From assembly GCA_028274465.1 (NCBI GenBank), contig CM051456.1, positions 67,070,753-67,134,752 on the forward strand: a stretch of 64,000 nt of DNA, given 5' to 3'. This DNA is from Plantago ovata (taxonomy: Eukaryota; Streptophyta; Magnoliopsida; Lamiales; Plantaginaceae). The translations under genes and the position numbers were made by a program. Below the pieces are notes generated by a model. That model was not told where the DNA came from. It saw only the letters and a list, made by a program, of their open reading frames with translations, and ran no database searches. This document shows positions 1-11,124 of the stretch, one piece after another; position 1 is the first letter of the stretch, and each line of letters opens with the position of its first letter.

Positions 1-1009
1 AACTCAGGTCTTCATTCAATAGTTGCCATGTGGCGCTTAATTTAATCCAATCCATTCATTTCGGTTCAAAGTCATTTTTGGTACGATGGATTATAATTAA
101 TTTTCTTTAACATTAAAAATCACCACAAAAATACAAATTAACTATAATGCCCTTAATTTCAATTTATATGATTACATATACACATAAACCTTATTAATTA
201 ATCTTAATCACAAACCAAAGTTAATTGATCACAATTAATTTATCCATTTAATGATACATAAACTATCAAACACTTCTAAATAATATACTTCGTAGCTAAA
301 AAATTAAGCCTCTGTTATTGTCATCTACAAATATTGATAGCTAGTGCAATTAGATTATGGAAAACGAATATCCATTGAATTGTTGTTGAAATTAATTTGA
401 TATATATTGATTAATTGTAATTTTAGTTAAAGTAAATTTTTATTTTTAATTTAATACTTATAAAATAGTAAGAATTTATTTAAATTATTTAAATGAATTT
501 TTTGAAAGTAGGGGTATAACTGCACATTTATATATTTTTATCAAAATTTAATAATTAGAATGAAATATATAATAAAGACCTACGTTTAGGTCGGTACGAA
601 GCCGGCCTGAGAATAGAAAGCCTCAATTAAGTTAGAACTCAATTAGGAAAATCTAACTTAACCTTTGACTTCTAATATGGGAAGGAGTCGAAACTCCCTC
701 CCATACTACTACTACACGCGGCCGGCCAAGGGTGGGTATGTGGGTCCCAATTTTGGGACCCACTTATAATTCGAAGGCAATTCAAACTCTAAGTAGATTT
801 TGCCCATGTGCATATATTAATTATAAATTAATATATCCTTTCAAATCAAACCTCTATTATATTTCTAAAATATAATCTTTAATTGTATTTACATAAAATA
901 CAATTAATCAATCAATTCAATTAATAATTCCAAATTATTAATTGAGCCACAAATAATTATAATTAATTTCAAATCAATTATAATCCATCAATCACAATTA
1001 ATTCTAAAT
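1..1009. other. AT-rich noncoding sequence
   Basis: No credible coding region. Bases 1-590 are AT-rich. Bases 590-1009 hold a GC-rich island with GGCCGGCC and a palindrome around GGGTCCCAAAATTGGGACCC (about 745-765), then AT-rich repeats of the AATTAATT type. This part may continue the LTR-like repeat that ends at 2128, because it directly extends it. The second copy at 15964-17085 lacks it, so the true boundary is unknown. Confidence 0.5.
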
Positions 1010-2128
1010 TAATTGCGATTCCATCTTCAAGGATATTCGGATAAGCTGAATCACCACATAGTGTGACCCATAGGGCCTCATTGTATTAAGCAAGTGCTAC
1101 ACTAGGCAACATGGAATTCCTAGACGGTTCCATTTGCAATATTAATACATGAGGACGTTTGAGAGGTTTCTCAAAGCAAACCCTTTGGTTGTGAAGTCTG
1201 TTGCGCTCAAAGCGGCGATGGTAACGTCCCTTCATCTGACTGACTCGAATGCATCTAGGATCGATGATGTGTCTATCCCAATAATACATCCACGGGCGAC
1301 TTCAGTGAGTTGCTTGGTGAATCCAATATCTATTATGACTATCATAATAATATTGATACGCTGGCCAGCGGTTTAACCAATCACAACTATGAACGACTAT
1401 GAGTAGTGCTCTCCTATGCTACACGTGAGAGATGAATCCTTCACAGAATCACTTATCACCCCCATTTGTATGTAGCCATAATCCTGGATCGTGTCTTGGG
1501 TCAACTGCTTATTCAGAGTTGACATCGACGGGTCCACCAAGAATATGGGGCAACAAATGTGATGATAAAGTCATGTAAGTCCAAAGGACGACTGGCATCA
1601 CTTCGACAACTTTTCGATTCTCATAGACACTTCGGTGTAGAGTATACATCGATGGGAGTTTCCGGTGGTTACTTCCATTGTTCGGTAATCACCCTTCGAA
1701 CAACTATGCGGAGTTATGGGAACGTTTCTAGATTGTCTAACAATCCATTCCGTGGTCGTGGGATCGACTCACACTTGCTCTAACAAGTATAACCTCCACG
1801 CATACTAGTCTCACCTGGTTCATCCAGAGCCCTACATCCGAGATGAACCTCGACTAGGGAGAGTTTGGGATAGATGATAACTCACATAGCTCCCACTATC
1901 TGTGTGATCGGTCATCTATCCGAGGGGACATGTTTGATATCAATACAGACATGAATAGAGATATGACATGTTGTATGCCTGGTGTAATATAAATATGAAA
2001 GCGATACTCAATAGTCAAACAAACAAACATATATTATATTACGTTGACCTGTGTAATAGTACATATATGCCCTTAATAAGGGTTGTATGCCCTTAATAAA
2101 GACGGTCTCTAGGACATATACACTATCA
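1010..2128 (-). repeat. LTR-like repeat L, copy 1 (minus orientation)
   Basis: Read on the minus strand it begins TGATAGTGTATATG at 2128 and matches 15964-17085 on the plus strand over about 1.1 kb with scattered substitutions and small indels. The start is sharp: right of 2128 is gag sequence of another retrotransposon. A TG start, no long ORF and insertion into a gag gene suggest the 5' end of an LTR. The partner LTR, target duplication and 3' end were not found, so it may be a solo or truncated LTR. Small ORFs inside it occur in both copies but show no domain and look like chance. Confidence 0.6.
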
Positions 2129-2503
2129 AGCAGGCCCTGGCGGGTTAATCGACACATGAGTCACTGGAGTAACTGGAATCACCACATCCTGGTCCTCGAA
2201 TGCTAAACGACGTGCCTCAACTTGATTGTGTAATGGAGTTGCTATGCTGGGATCTAGACCACTTGGGCGAGATGAACCCGCTTCTGGCATTCGAGCACCG
2301 TTTTCCATCTGGAGGTTGGCGGATGGGCTCTGCTGGATTAGTGCTTCCACCTTCTCTATCAAGGCAAGGTTCTCCTCCCAGACAGTGCGGTTCTCAGACT
2401 CGAGTTGTTGGACTCTGGCATTGTTTTCCTTCATCTGGGCAGCCAAGGGTTGGAGTTGAGCGTTGACGGTTGGCAACGAGCTCGTCACTGACGGATATGT
2501 CAT
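2129..2503 (-). pseudogene. Gypsy gag N-terminal fragment (element E1)
   Basis: About 125 codons on the minus strand, starting MTYPSVTSS. The first half is Gln/Glu-rich and probably coiled coil (QLQPLAAQMKENNARVQQLE). The tail is Pro/Val-rich (DVVIPVTPVTHVS), as in the leader part of Tat/Retand-like Gypsy Gag proteins. It lies just downstream of a primer binding site and LTR in the same orientation, which fits the start of gag. It is cut at 2128 by repeat L, so the Gag core and pol are absent here. Element assignment rests on context; the N-terminal domain itself is weakly conserved. Confidence 0.6.
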
Positions 2504-2551
2504 GCAAATGTGACATAGCGACTTCTAGTGAATTGCCTTGTTTTGATAGTC

Positions 2552-2572
2552 GGGTTCCCACACACGGCGCCA
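2552..2572 (-). other. Primer binding site of element E1
   Basis: The minus strand reads TGGCGCCGTGTGTGGGAA, three bases after the LTR end (TCTACA). This is the kind of primer site seen in Ogre/Tat-like Gypsy elements, reported to be complementary to tRNA-Arg. It fixes element orientation and the inner LTR boundary at 2576. Confidence 0.7.
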
Positions 2573-2575
2573 AAT

Positions 2576-3600
2576 TGTAGACGCTCAGAAATCTACAATT
2601 GAAATTCGTTTGAATTGTGAGGGCACCGCCGACCTGCAAGGCAACAAAAGCGCACTAGAGCATGAGGTTCCAAGACGGCACCGGTGTGGTGCCGGCCGTA
2701 TGGACTCTGACACTCAAGTTAGTAAGTTGTAAAAAAGAATAGTATGTAAATGCAAGACGTAGAAAAATATGATCGACTTAGCCTGATATCCGGTGAGGGC
2801 CTGAAAGGCGACTTGTTTGGCTTTGAACGTCGTTTGAGGAATTGAATGAAGATTTGCTCGGCCTTGAACACTGTTGAGGGGCTGATTTCCTGGAAAGTAT
2901 CACGATGGTTTGAGGGCGTCGGATATTTGGAGTGATCTGATGGTTTTAGTGCTTAATGCGATGGTTTGAGGGATTGACGTGACGGTTTGAGGGCGTCGAA
3001 GTATGCGAGGGTCTGCCGGGATAGTTGATCGGAGAAGATGGAGTTTAGATACGAGAGCGTTTTTAGTAGTTTAGAGAGTTCAAGTATGAAGAAATTCGTG
3101 CCCCTGAGAACTAAGGGTTGAGGTCCTTTTATAGTCTCAGATCAGTTCATGGTTGGCGTAAATCTCGCCTCATATTCGAGCTTAGGGTTTCCCAAGATCT
3201 CTCAACTATCTTGGACTCAGTGGAGCTGTCTTCGAAACACTCCTCAACGACTCCAAAATACTCGGGGATGAGGGACTGTGTAGACGTTGAGGTCATGCGT
3301 TTGTTATCAGGTCCTCAACGTTCAACCTATATTTTGGGGTTTAAGTTGAATTAGGGTTAGGGCTTCAAATGTCAGACGACCGACATTTTTTGGAGGACCT
3401 CTCGTGTAACGGTACCGGTTTTGAAAACAAAATAATTTCTTGAAAAAGGAAAATCAAAAATACTTTAATAACAACGGTCGGCAATAAATGCCAAAATAAT
3501 CTTTGACGCTAACAATAATAAATAATATCCAATGACAACTCAAGTTCGAATGAACAACGAATGAAGACAATAAAAGTGTATCTTCTTATTTTGAAAAGGA
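2576..3600 (-). repeat. 5' LTR of Gypsy element E1 (outer end uncertain)
   Basis: Minus-strand sequence ending CGTCTACA immediately before the primer site. About 550 bp upstream of that end is a TATA box, so the R-U5 part is long. No coding sequence. The U3 side shares words such as GACCTCAAC with the minisatellites at 6600-7835, so the LTR may have extended that far left-to-right and been split by the 3606-5994 insertion. The outer terminus was not identified. Confidence 0.55.
3126..3134 (-). promoter_or_regulatory. TATA box of the E1 LTR
   Basis: The minus strand reads CTATAAAAGG in otherwise GC-balanced sequence. It is followed by about 550 bp of pyrimidine-rich leader running to the primer site, as expected of an LTR promoter. 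Confidence 0.55.
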
Positions 3601-3605
3601 ACCCG

Positions 3606-5994
3606 TGACACCCCAGACCCTTCTCTCAGTCGCTGGCATCCTAGTCACGCACATCCTCAGCAGCATCTGGAAGGAAGGAATTTTAAAAAAACAAAAGAGT
3701 GTGAGATAAAGGATCTCAGTGAGGTTCTAAGTTAAAACAGAAAGTAAACAGTTTTAAAACAAAATCCTTTTCAGGAAAAACGAGCAAACAGAACAGAACA
3801 CATATAACCGATTAACAGAACAGATACGTTGTAGACTGTTGGTGCAGCCCGCCTTATTGCTCCTACTCCCAGAATGCCCTTATAACTCCCTCCAGACGGT
3901 GCACAACTCCGGACAGAAACAGAAACCCCCGTGTACTTTGGGGAAACAGATCCTACGACCCTAATAGACCTCAGCGACTTCTGCCTCGCGCCTAAAAGGG
4001 AATAGACTAGGCCACGATCAAGCAAACCCGATAGTCCTCTACTACCCAAGCCTACCTAACCATAACCTAATTGACCGGTCACACAGAAACAGAACAGATA
4101 CAGAACAACAGATACAGATAATTAACACCGAGAGGTGTTCCTGCAGAAAGGTTAGTCCAGCACAGAGTAGCAATAAACGGAAATGCAAAAAGTCATACTT
4201 AGGACTTATACTTTTACGCGGAAGCATACAGTAAACAGTAGATAGTAATAGGTACAAACAGTCACATAGCCTTCCAGTTTTTCGCAAATAATAGGTTTAG
4301 GGGTGAACACTCACCTCAACTTGCAAGCAAACGACCTTCAACAAGAAATGAGCTTTACGGGTTTACGGACAACGGAGAACCTAACAAGAAAGTACTAAAC
4401 ACACTTTAGAAGTCGAACGGACGGAAGGAAAAAGGTCGAAAAAGGAATGGTAAAGTCGGGGTTCGAACTCGGGACCTCTAAGTTAGTCAAGCAAGAACAT
4501 AACCAACTAAGCTAGCAAGTCAAGTCAATACTAACTTACAAAAACAGAAACCAAGTTTAAAACATTTTCAGAAATTCTTTCGGTTTTCAGATTCTGGAAA
4601 TTACCAAAATACCCTCAGTGGTAAATTGCAAAACAACCCTTTTTCGTAAACAAACAGTACAAACAATCCAGAAGTTTTCCAACACTTAACAGTCTTCTCA
4701 AAGCAAAAAGGTTTACGATAAAAGCCTACTGTCAGTCAACTACGGTCAAAGGTAAAACTGCAAAAAGGTCCTTTAGGTTTTAAGGTTTCCCAAATCAGTC
4801 CACAAAGTTCCAAAACAGTAACAACATGGTCCAAAAGTCCTTTCGAGGTCAATCAGGAAAACAAAGTCAACATACGAGGTCAAAAGTTCACAAGTCCCGC
4901 CAAACAGTAACTACACTAACAACCTAAGTCCCGGTTCTTGGTTCGAAATAATTAACAAGGTCAGATCGATCAAGGCAAAACCGTCCAAGGGTAAAAAAGT
5001 CCAAAACAGAATACTAACTTCGAATCGAAAGAAACAACAAAGGATTCGAGATTTACCTTCGAATCGAACAGAAAGGGATCAAGCTGCGAATCAAAACGAA
5101 AACAAAGAATTAAAAACGGAATTCAATCGAAACGCATTCGAGTTTGAATCTGAAACGAAAGGTCAGAACAAGCTTACCGATCGAATTCGGTTTCGCACGG
5201 ACAGAAGTTCGAATCGGCGGTGAACCGACAGAACGAAACGGCGGGGCGGTTGCGGATCGAGGAACCGGAGCGGCGGCGCGCGTGAGACGGAGAGAGCGGC
5301 GGCAGTGAGACGGAACCGGACGGACGGATCGAACAGCGGCAACGGCGGCGCGAAACACAAACAGAAACAGGCGAAGCAGCAACGGACGGCGGCGGCGCAG
5401 CAATGGACCGAATCGATCGATCGGAACGACACGGTCACGACGCGGCGGGGCGACAAATCACGGCGACGGCGGCGCGCGACTCGGACATAACGGAAACAGA
5501 GAGCGGCGCGAGCGGGTGGCTCGAACGGGACGGCGCGCGGCGCGGTGAGGTCGGACGGCAAATGGAGCAGCAAGGCTGCGGCGGCGACGGCGGGAGACCG
5601 GAACGGAACAGCAGCAGCAGCCAAGATCTTCTTTCTCTTTTTTATTCCTCTCCTCCCTTTCTTTCTTTCTTTTCTCTCTTTCTTTCTCTCAAACGTTTTG
5701 ACGGCTAACAAGGAGTGGAGAGAGTAAAGTCTGATTAGGGTTAGGGTTGGTCAAAAGGGCCGGTCAACAGGCCTTTGACTGGGCTCAATAATGGGCCAAA
5801 AAGAGGTCAGAACGGTCCAGGCTTCCAGATCGATCCAAACGTAACGAAACGAACTAGCTCACGCAAAATTAATTAAATAATTATCGAATAGATAATTTAC
5901 TCTGATAATTAATTAATTAAAATAAATAATTAACTAATAAAATAATAAAATAATAATTAAATAAATAATTAAATTAAAAAAACGAGGTGTTACA
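3606..5994 (-). mobile_element. Putative solo LTR with TGTAACACC start
   Basis: On the minus strand it begins TGTAACACCTCG (5994) and ends GGGGTGTCA (3606), giving related inverted termini. The left half is AT-rich, followed by a GC-rich leader at about 5160-5620 that looks like a transcribed 5' region with Arg/Ala-rich chance ORFs on both strands. These features fit the long LTRs of Tekay/Del-like Gypsy elements. Flanking 5-mers (ACCCG and TCTCG) match at only three positions, so the target duplication is not convincing. No partner LTR or internal region is visible. Confidence 0.45.
4450..4525 (-). other. tRNA-like segment inside the LTR
   Basis: The minus strand has TAGCTTAGTTGG (4503-4514), a perfect plant Pol III A-box match, and GAGTTCGAACCCC (4458-4470), a near-perfect B box, about 32 bp apart. 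The 5-bp arms around the TTCGAAC loop can pair (GGGGT against the complementary half), like a T-arm. I see no clear acceptor stem, so this is tRNA-derived sequence rather than a functional tRNA. Confidence 0.5.
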
Positions 5995-6599
5995 TCTCGA
6001 GTAGATGGGCTTCGCCTGATCCAATCATTTTGAGTTCCTCAAATGGGCTGAAGTCTCAAAGCGACTGAAATCATGTGTGAAGGTCCTCAACGGATTGGAC
6101 CACCATGTTGGAGCACTTGGACCATAATTGCGATTCACAAGCGTATTTTTTGACTCAATTCGAGTTTGATCCCAAATACGAAATTTTTCCAATACAGTTT
6201 GTCCCCCACTCTCTAAGTCGGGTTTTCTCGAGTTGGAGAGTAGTCGCGTTAAATTGGCATAATTTTTATACCGAAATTCTCCATTTCCAGGGAAGCACGA
6301 TGCGCACAATAATATACTTGAAATTTGGAGAGATAGCGACCATAATGCTTTTTTGTAGTTGACCAAATCGTAGTAATTTGCATTTAGAATGGACCCTGTC
6401 TCCTTTATTCCAACGTTGAAGCATACTTGTCACCTTCGAGATTTAAGATGAACTTATGTATATTCTCATTGCATAGGCTATGTTTAATTTTGAGTCCCTC
6501 ATGTCGTCTATGAAATTCCGCGTTGGAAAGCTCTATGCTGATGTTTAATTTCCAAGCCATCAAATTAAGGGTGAGGAATAGTTTCATATTTTTTTCTAG
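5995..6599. other. Noncoding, probable retrotransposon U3
   Basis: No supported gene. Small ORFs on both strands lack recognisable domains. The word usage (GGTCCTCAAC, CTCAAATG) resembles the E1 LTR and the minisatellite that follows. Confidence 0.4.
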
Positions 6600-7135
6600 A
6601 TGAGTTAATCCTTCAGAGATTTTTTAGGACCTCAATCGGGGATAAAGACCTCAACTTTTATTCGTGGGTAAAGATTTGAGGACCTTAACTAGAAAGTAAG
6701 ACCTCAACTTTTGTTTTTGTTGGTGAGTAAAGATTTGAGGACATCAACTAGGAAGGTGGACCTCAACTAGGGACCAAGACCTCAACTTTTGTTTTTGTTG
6801 GTGAGTAAAGATTTGAGGACCTCAACCAGAAAGGTGGACCTCAACTAGGGAGAAAGACCTCAACTTTTGTTTTTGTTATTGAGTAAAGATTTGAGGACCT
6901 CAACTAGGGAGGTGGACCTCAACTAGGGAGCAAGACCTCAACTTTGGTTTTTGTTGGTGAATAAAGTTTTGAGGAACTCAACTTTTGTTTTTGTTTGTGA
7001 GTAACGATTTGAGGACCTTAACAAAAGAGCAAGGGCTCAAGTTTTGTTCATGAGTAGGGATTTGAGGACCTTAACTATAAAGCAAGGCCTCAACTTTTGG
7101 TTTTGTTCATGAGTTGGCATGACAAATTGATTTCG
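6600..7135. repeat. Minisatellite 1 (GACCTCAACTTTTG units)
   Basis: At least six degenerate tandem units built from GACCTCAACTTTTGTTTTTG, a GAGTAAAGATTTGAGGACC stretch and CTCAACTAGGGAGC. The period is variable, roughly 60-120 bp, because sub-blocks are duplicated independently. No coding potential. Confidence 0.75.
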
Positions 7136-7139
7136 TTTT

Positions 7140-7835
7140 ATGAGGTAATTTTTTAGCCCCTTGAATTGATTCAGGTCTTGAAAGTGTAAGCAAGCCTTGA
7201 AAAATATACTTGGTTATGTAAGGGAGATTTTTGGAGTCCCTTTGAATTGTTTTAGGCCTCGAAATTGTGAGGAGGGCTTAAAAAATGAGCTTTGGTTTTG
7301 TAAGGGATTTTCTAGTCCTTTGAAAATGTTTCAAGCCTTGAAAGTGTAAACAAGTTTTGAAAAATGAAATTTGTTTAGTAAGGGGAATTTTTTAGTCCCT
7401 TGAAAATGTTTCAGGCCTTGAAAGTGTAAACAAGTGTTGAAAAATGGAATTTTTTTAGCAAGGTGAATTTTTTAGTTCCTTGAAAATGTTTCAAGCCTTG
7501 AAAGTGTAAACAAGTCTTGAAAAATGAAATTTGTTTATCAAGTGGGATTTTTTAGTCCCTTGAAATTGTTTCAGGCCTTGAAACCGTAAGCAGGTCTTGA
7601 AAAATGTAAGTAGGCCTTAAAAGGTGAACTTAGTGATGTAAGGGAATTTGTGGTCCGTTGACGTCGTTTCAGGCCTTGAAATTGTAAGCAGCCTTGAAAA
7701 ATGAATTTGGATTTCTAAGGGGAATTTTTCAATCCCTTGAAATTATTGTAGACCTTGAAATTGTGAGCGGGCCTTCAAAAATGAATTTAGCTTTGTAAGA
7801 GAAATTTTTCAATCCCTTGAAATTGTGAACATGCG
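7140..7835. repeat. Minisatellite 2 (CAGGCCTTGAAAGTG units)
   Basis: About eight tandem units of roughly 85 bp. Each contains a TTTTTAGTCCCTTGAAA-like core, CAGGCCTTGAAAGTGTAA, CAAGTCTTGAAAAATG and AATTTGTTTAGTAAGG. Units diverge from one another, so the array is not recent. It abuts minisatellite 1, suggesting one long repetitive U3 region. Confidence 0.75.
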
Positions 7836-8480
7836 TTGAAAAATGAACTCTGTGAGACGATTTATCTATCCATAGGTTACTGGTGAGACCATGAAGTGTT
7901 TGAAGGCCTTCATGGGCGAGCATTTTTATTGTTTTTTGTGCATTGGAGCTTGGGAACATGGAGAGTATGGAGACGTGTCCTGGTTTCTCAATCCCTGTGG
8001 AAGATTTAGAGCACTAGCAATGGTTGACTCTAAACTTGGGGATTATTTGGGGTTTAAGCCCCGAATAAGCCCATTTCATTTCTTGTTACAATAGTTTAGG
8101 CTTATTATGGGCTCTTTTGTGGGTTCCACATGACACATACAATCCACATGCACCACACAATTGATGAAAGAGAAATAAAATGAAATAAAATAATAATATT
8201 TGGGGCTCTTTTGGGGGAGGGGGGGCGATGAACCGACCTGCCTATACCGGGATAGATGACCGGCATGCCCTTGGTCAAATCGGTGTATTTTAATGAGAAC
8301 TCAATCTCAAATGAACATTTTTGGAAGTACCTGAAGGATGACTTGTATGGTGGGACTTATACTCCTTTATTTAGATGCCATTTGAAATGTGAAAGATGCC
8401 TATTTTCTTTGAGGGTCTCGATGGGTTGGAAGGTCTGTTGGATATGGCTTCAAACGGTAGTCAGGCGCTCTTCGTTCGAC
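7836..8480. other. Noncoding, with a possible MITE end
   Basis: From about 8008 the sequence GAGCACTAGCAATGG followed by CTCTAAACTTGGGG resembles one end of common plant hAT/PIF-type MITEs. A matching inverted end was not found. The rest is unassigned; 8215-8226 is a G-rich run. No gene is supported. Confidence 0.25.
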
Positions 8481-9200
8481 TCATCTGTCACTTCTGGGCT
8501 CTCTGCGATCGTTGTTGTCCCTCTGACTTGGCATGTATGACCGATTGGCATCATCTTCCTCCCACTTGATTTGTGCCCAGGCCTTAACAAGAACGTCCTC
8601 CATCCTTCGACAGGGGTACATAGTGAGCTCTTTGTACAATCCAGAGCTCAGTGGTAAGCCTTTCCGGAAGGCATTCACTGCAGTGTCTTTGTTGCAGTTG
8701 GGGATCGACACCTTCTCCTTGTTGAATCTCCCGACATAATCCCTGAGATTTTTGTTAGGTAGCTGTCGGACGCTATATAAGTCGTCCGACATTTTTAACA
8801 ATTTAGGAACTACTAGCATATTGTTCTACGAAACAATCAATTAATTGTGCAAATGAACTAATGTATTTGTTAGGGAGATTGGTATACCATTGTAACGCCA
8901 GACCTACCAGGCTGGAGCCGAATCCCTTGCACATGCAAGCCTCGCGGAGGTCTCTAGGGACAGCGATGGTGAACATCCGCTGCTTATATTGCAAGACATG
9001 ATCGTCTGGGTCTGTCGTTCCGTCGTAGAGATTCATTGTTGGGAAACTAAATTTTTTGGGCATCTCGACCATTGCAATGGCATCCACGAAAGGTGAGTCC
9101 GCAAAACTGTTCGGTAAGCTCTTCTTAAGCGGAGCTGAGACTCCGGGGATTCTTTGGATCATCTCCTCCAGGCTTACGAGTTTGGAGGCCAGTTCCTCGT
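8481..9200 (-). pseudogene. Gypsy gag core fragment (element E2)
   Basis: Minus-strand Retrotrans_gag-type domain. It has the MPKKFSFPTMNLYDGTTDPDDH block, the WYTNLPNKYISSFAQL block and a downstream LRDYVGRFNKE motif, all typical of Tat-lineage Gag. The ORF breaks near 8810: one frame runs to a stop after EQYASSS and the rest resumes in another frame from about 8819, consistent with a small deletion. Its 5' part is cut at 9201 by the LTR of element C1. No zinc knuckle, protease or RT follows, so only part of gag survives. It cannot be the missing part of E1, because it lies on the wrong side of the E1 primer site. Confidence 0.8.
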
Positions 9201-10410
9201 TGATGAACTGGAAGTTTGTCAGACTCAATTAATCAAATAAATTTGTTTTTAGCCAAAGGCAATTCACGACTACAACAAAAATCGTAGTGTAGCAGTAAAA
9301 TAACTTCGAGTGTCGATCTCTAAGGACTATAACTAGCTTTATCTAATTTAACTTAAACTATAAACTCAACAAACGACTTAGCACAGATTTTTCTTATCAA
9401 AGATAATGGAAACTAGTGATAGTATGATCATTCAAAGCATCAGGTTAATAATCATGCATGAAGTACCCGATCGTTTTGCATAGAAATCTAAGATCATGAG
9501 TTGTCCAATGTGTTCCGTTCAATTCAACACTACGAAGATAGAGGGCTTAGATAGATCAAAGAAATAAAGCAATAACTCAAAGTCTGATTCGCGTTACAGC
9601 CATCATGCATAATTAAGAACCCTAGCTAAGAAATCACATACTATCACCAACGATAGATTTAGCTACTCATAGATGTCATGCAATCAATAGAAATCAAAGC
9701 AAGATTGAATGAAAACATGTTGAAAGATATAAATATGAATAGAAAAATCGTGAGATACAATGTTACCGACGAAGGTTGTCAATCTCCGAAGAATTGCAAA
9801 CTCACAAGCAAGATAATCCTCCAATTGATAAGAAAAATAGTCTCCTATGCTAAAAATTCCCAGAATAGACTCTGGAGAATTCCTATCTAAAACTATGTGA
9901 AAAGGTATGAAAAAGGTCTGAGAAAGTATGAAAAACATAGAAACAGAGACAACTATATATAAGGGTTCGGAACGCATGGGGCGAGTCGGCCCAGACACCG
10001 GGCGAACCGCCTGGTGTGGGGTGAACCACCCCACATCCCGGGCGAACCGCCCGGGAGCTCCGGTCGGTGAGGAATGCATTTTTTACGCGTTTTTGGTCTT
10101 CTTTTCCTTTTCGGACTCGGATTTTGCCTTCTAGTGACCTTTAAGCCTTGAAACTCGACCCCTAGACCTCAAATCTCGTCCGGAACCTTCTAGATACACC
10201 ACGGATGACCACAAAACACCGAATCTTCGTTCTCTTCAATATAATTGCTCGGAAAATCAGGTTTTTCACCTAAAACCTGAAAAATGCAAACTAAAGGGAA
10301 ACATGACACTATTCTAATAAAATGCACTAAAATATAGATAAATTAACATAGAGGATAGCTAAATAGGTGAAAAAAAGACTCGAATGAAAGTGTAAAATAC
10401 ACGTTCATCA
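9201..10410 (-). repeat. LTR of element C1
   Basis: About 1.2 kb, minus strand. It starts TGATGAA on the minus side at 10410 and ends TTCATCA at 9201 (written on the plus strand as TGATGAAC to TTCATCA). It is clearly related to the LTRs of elements A and B below, sharing the TATA region, the GC-palindrome array and terminal sequences. It is inserted in E2 gag after CTCGT (9196-9200). The expected duplicate CTCGT was not seen because the other end is missing. Confidence 0.8.
9952..10061 (-). promoter_or_regulatory. C1 LTR promoter: TATA box plus GC-palindrome array
   Basis: Read on the minus strand, four imperfect copies of a GGGCGAACCGCCC-like palindrome (9978-10061) lie directly upstream of a TATATATAG TATA box (9952-9961). 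The same arrangement occurs in the LTRs of elements A and B. Confidence 0.6.
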
Positions 10411-11124
10411 AACTCCCCAAACCGAACCTTTGCTTGTCCTCAAGCAACTAAGCTAGACTCTAATGCAAAAAACGATGCAACACAAAAAATGGAGTCTCAT
10501 GCCAAATGAAATGAACTAATCTATTGAATCTATCAAAAACTCATGAACAAAAACCATACAAATCATAACATGGATATTGGTTGAAGAATGCCTCGATTGA
10601 CTCATACACATTCACATATGCACTTATGTCAAACAAGATAGTCTCGCGTAACATTCTCTACCTGGACCTAGTCAGTGACGACGTAATGAAACATGTTAAA
10701 ATACGAATGGTTGTCCCGTGCCTATGAAATTGAGGACTTACTACTGTTCACCAAGTTAAGACTTTTCCTCAAAGAGGTCGAACCAATACTGGCTCTCATC
10801 AAACGAAGGAGGGTTCCCTAAAAGTTCACACTCCCCTATTCTACCCATCTCTCAACCAAAGCCTTAAACTATTCACCAGTTCCTGAATGGTAGGACGAGG
10901 GTGGTCTAGAACAGATGACACTCAAACAATCAAAAGATAAAAAATTACAACTCGATTACGAACATTACATGAATTGAAAAACGAGACAAACACTTTGCTA
11001 AACTGCTTTTTGGCTTTTTTGGACCCTTCCTTGCTTTTTTTGGGTCTTTTCCTTTTTTTCTTTTCCAGATTTTTTTCTTTTTCCTGGAATTTTTCTTCTT
11101 TTTTTTCGATTTTTTTTATAGCCA
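10411..11124 (-). other. 3' internal region of element C1, truncated
   Basis: Begins next to the LTR with the polypurine-like TTTGGGGAGTT (minus strand) and matches 11794-12515, 37085-37840 and the reverse complement of 43480-44220. It holds a pyrimidine-rich tract (10990-11117) that is purine-rich in element sense. It stops abruptly at AGCCA (11120-11124), where the next LTR starts. Lys-rich chance ORFs come from the purine tract. Confidence 0.7.

Noticed and set aside
1086..1783. Small ORFs conserved between the two L repeats
   Set aside because: Conservation follows from the whole repeat being conserved. Substitutions are not biased to third positions, and both strands are open in places.
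5110..5711. Overlapping Arg/Ala-rich ORFs on both strands
   Set aside because: They lie in the GC-rich leader of a putative LTR, have no domain, and opposite-strand ORFs of similar length exist, as expected from GC-rich sequence with few stops.
8008..8225. Complete MITE
   Set aside because: Only one terminus resembles a hAT/PIF MITE; no matching inverted end or target duplication was found.
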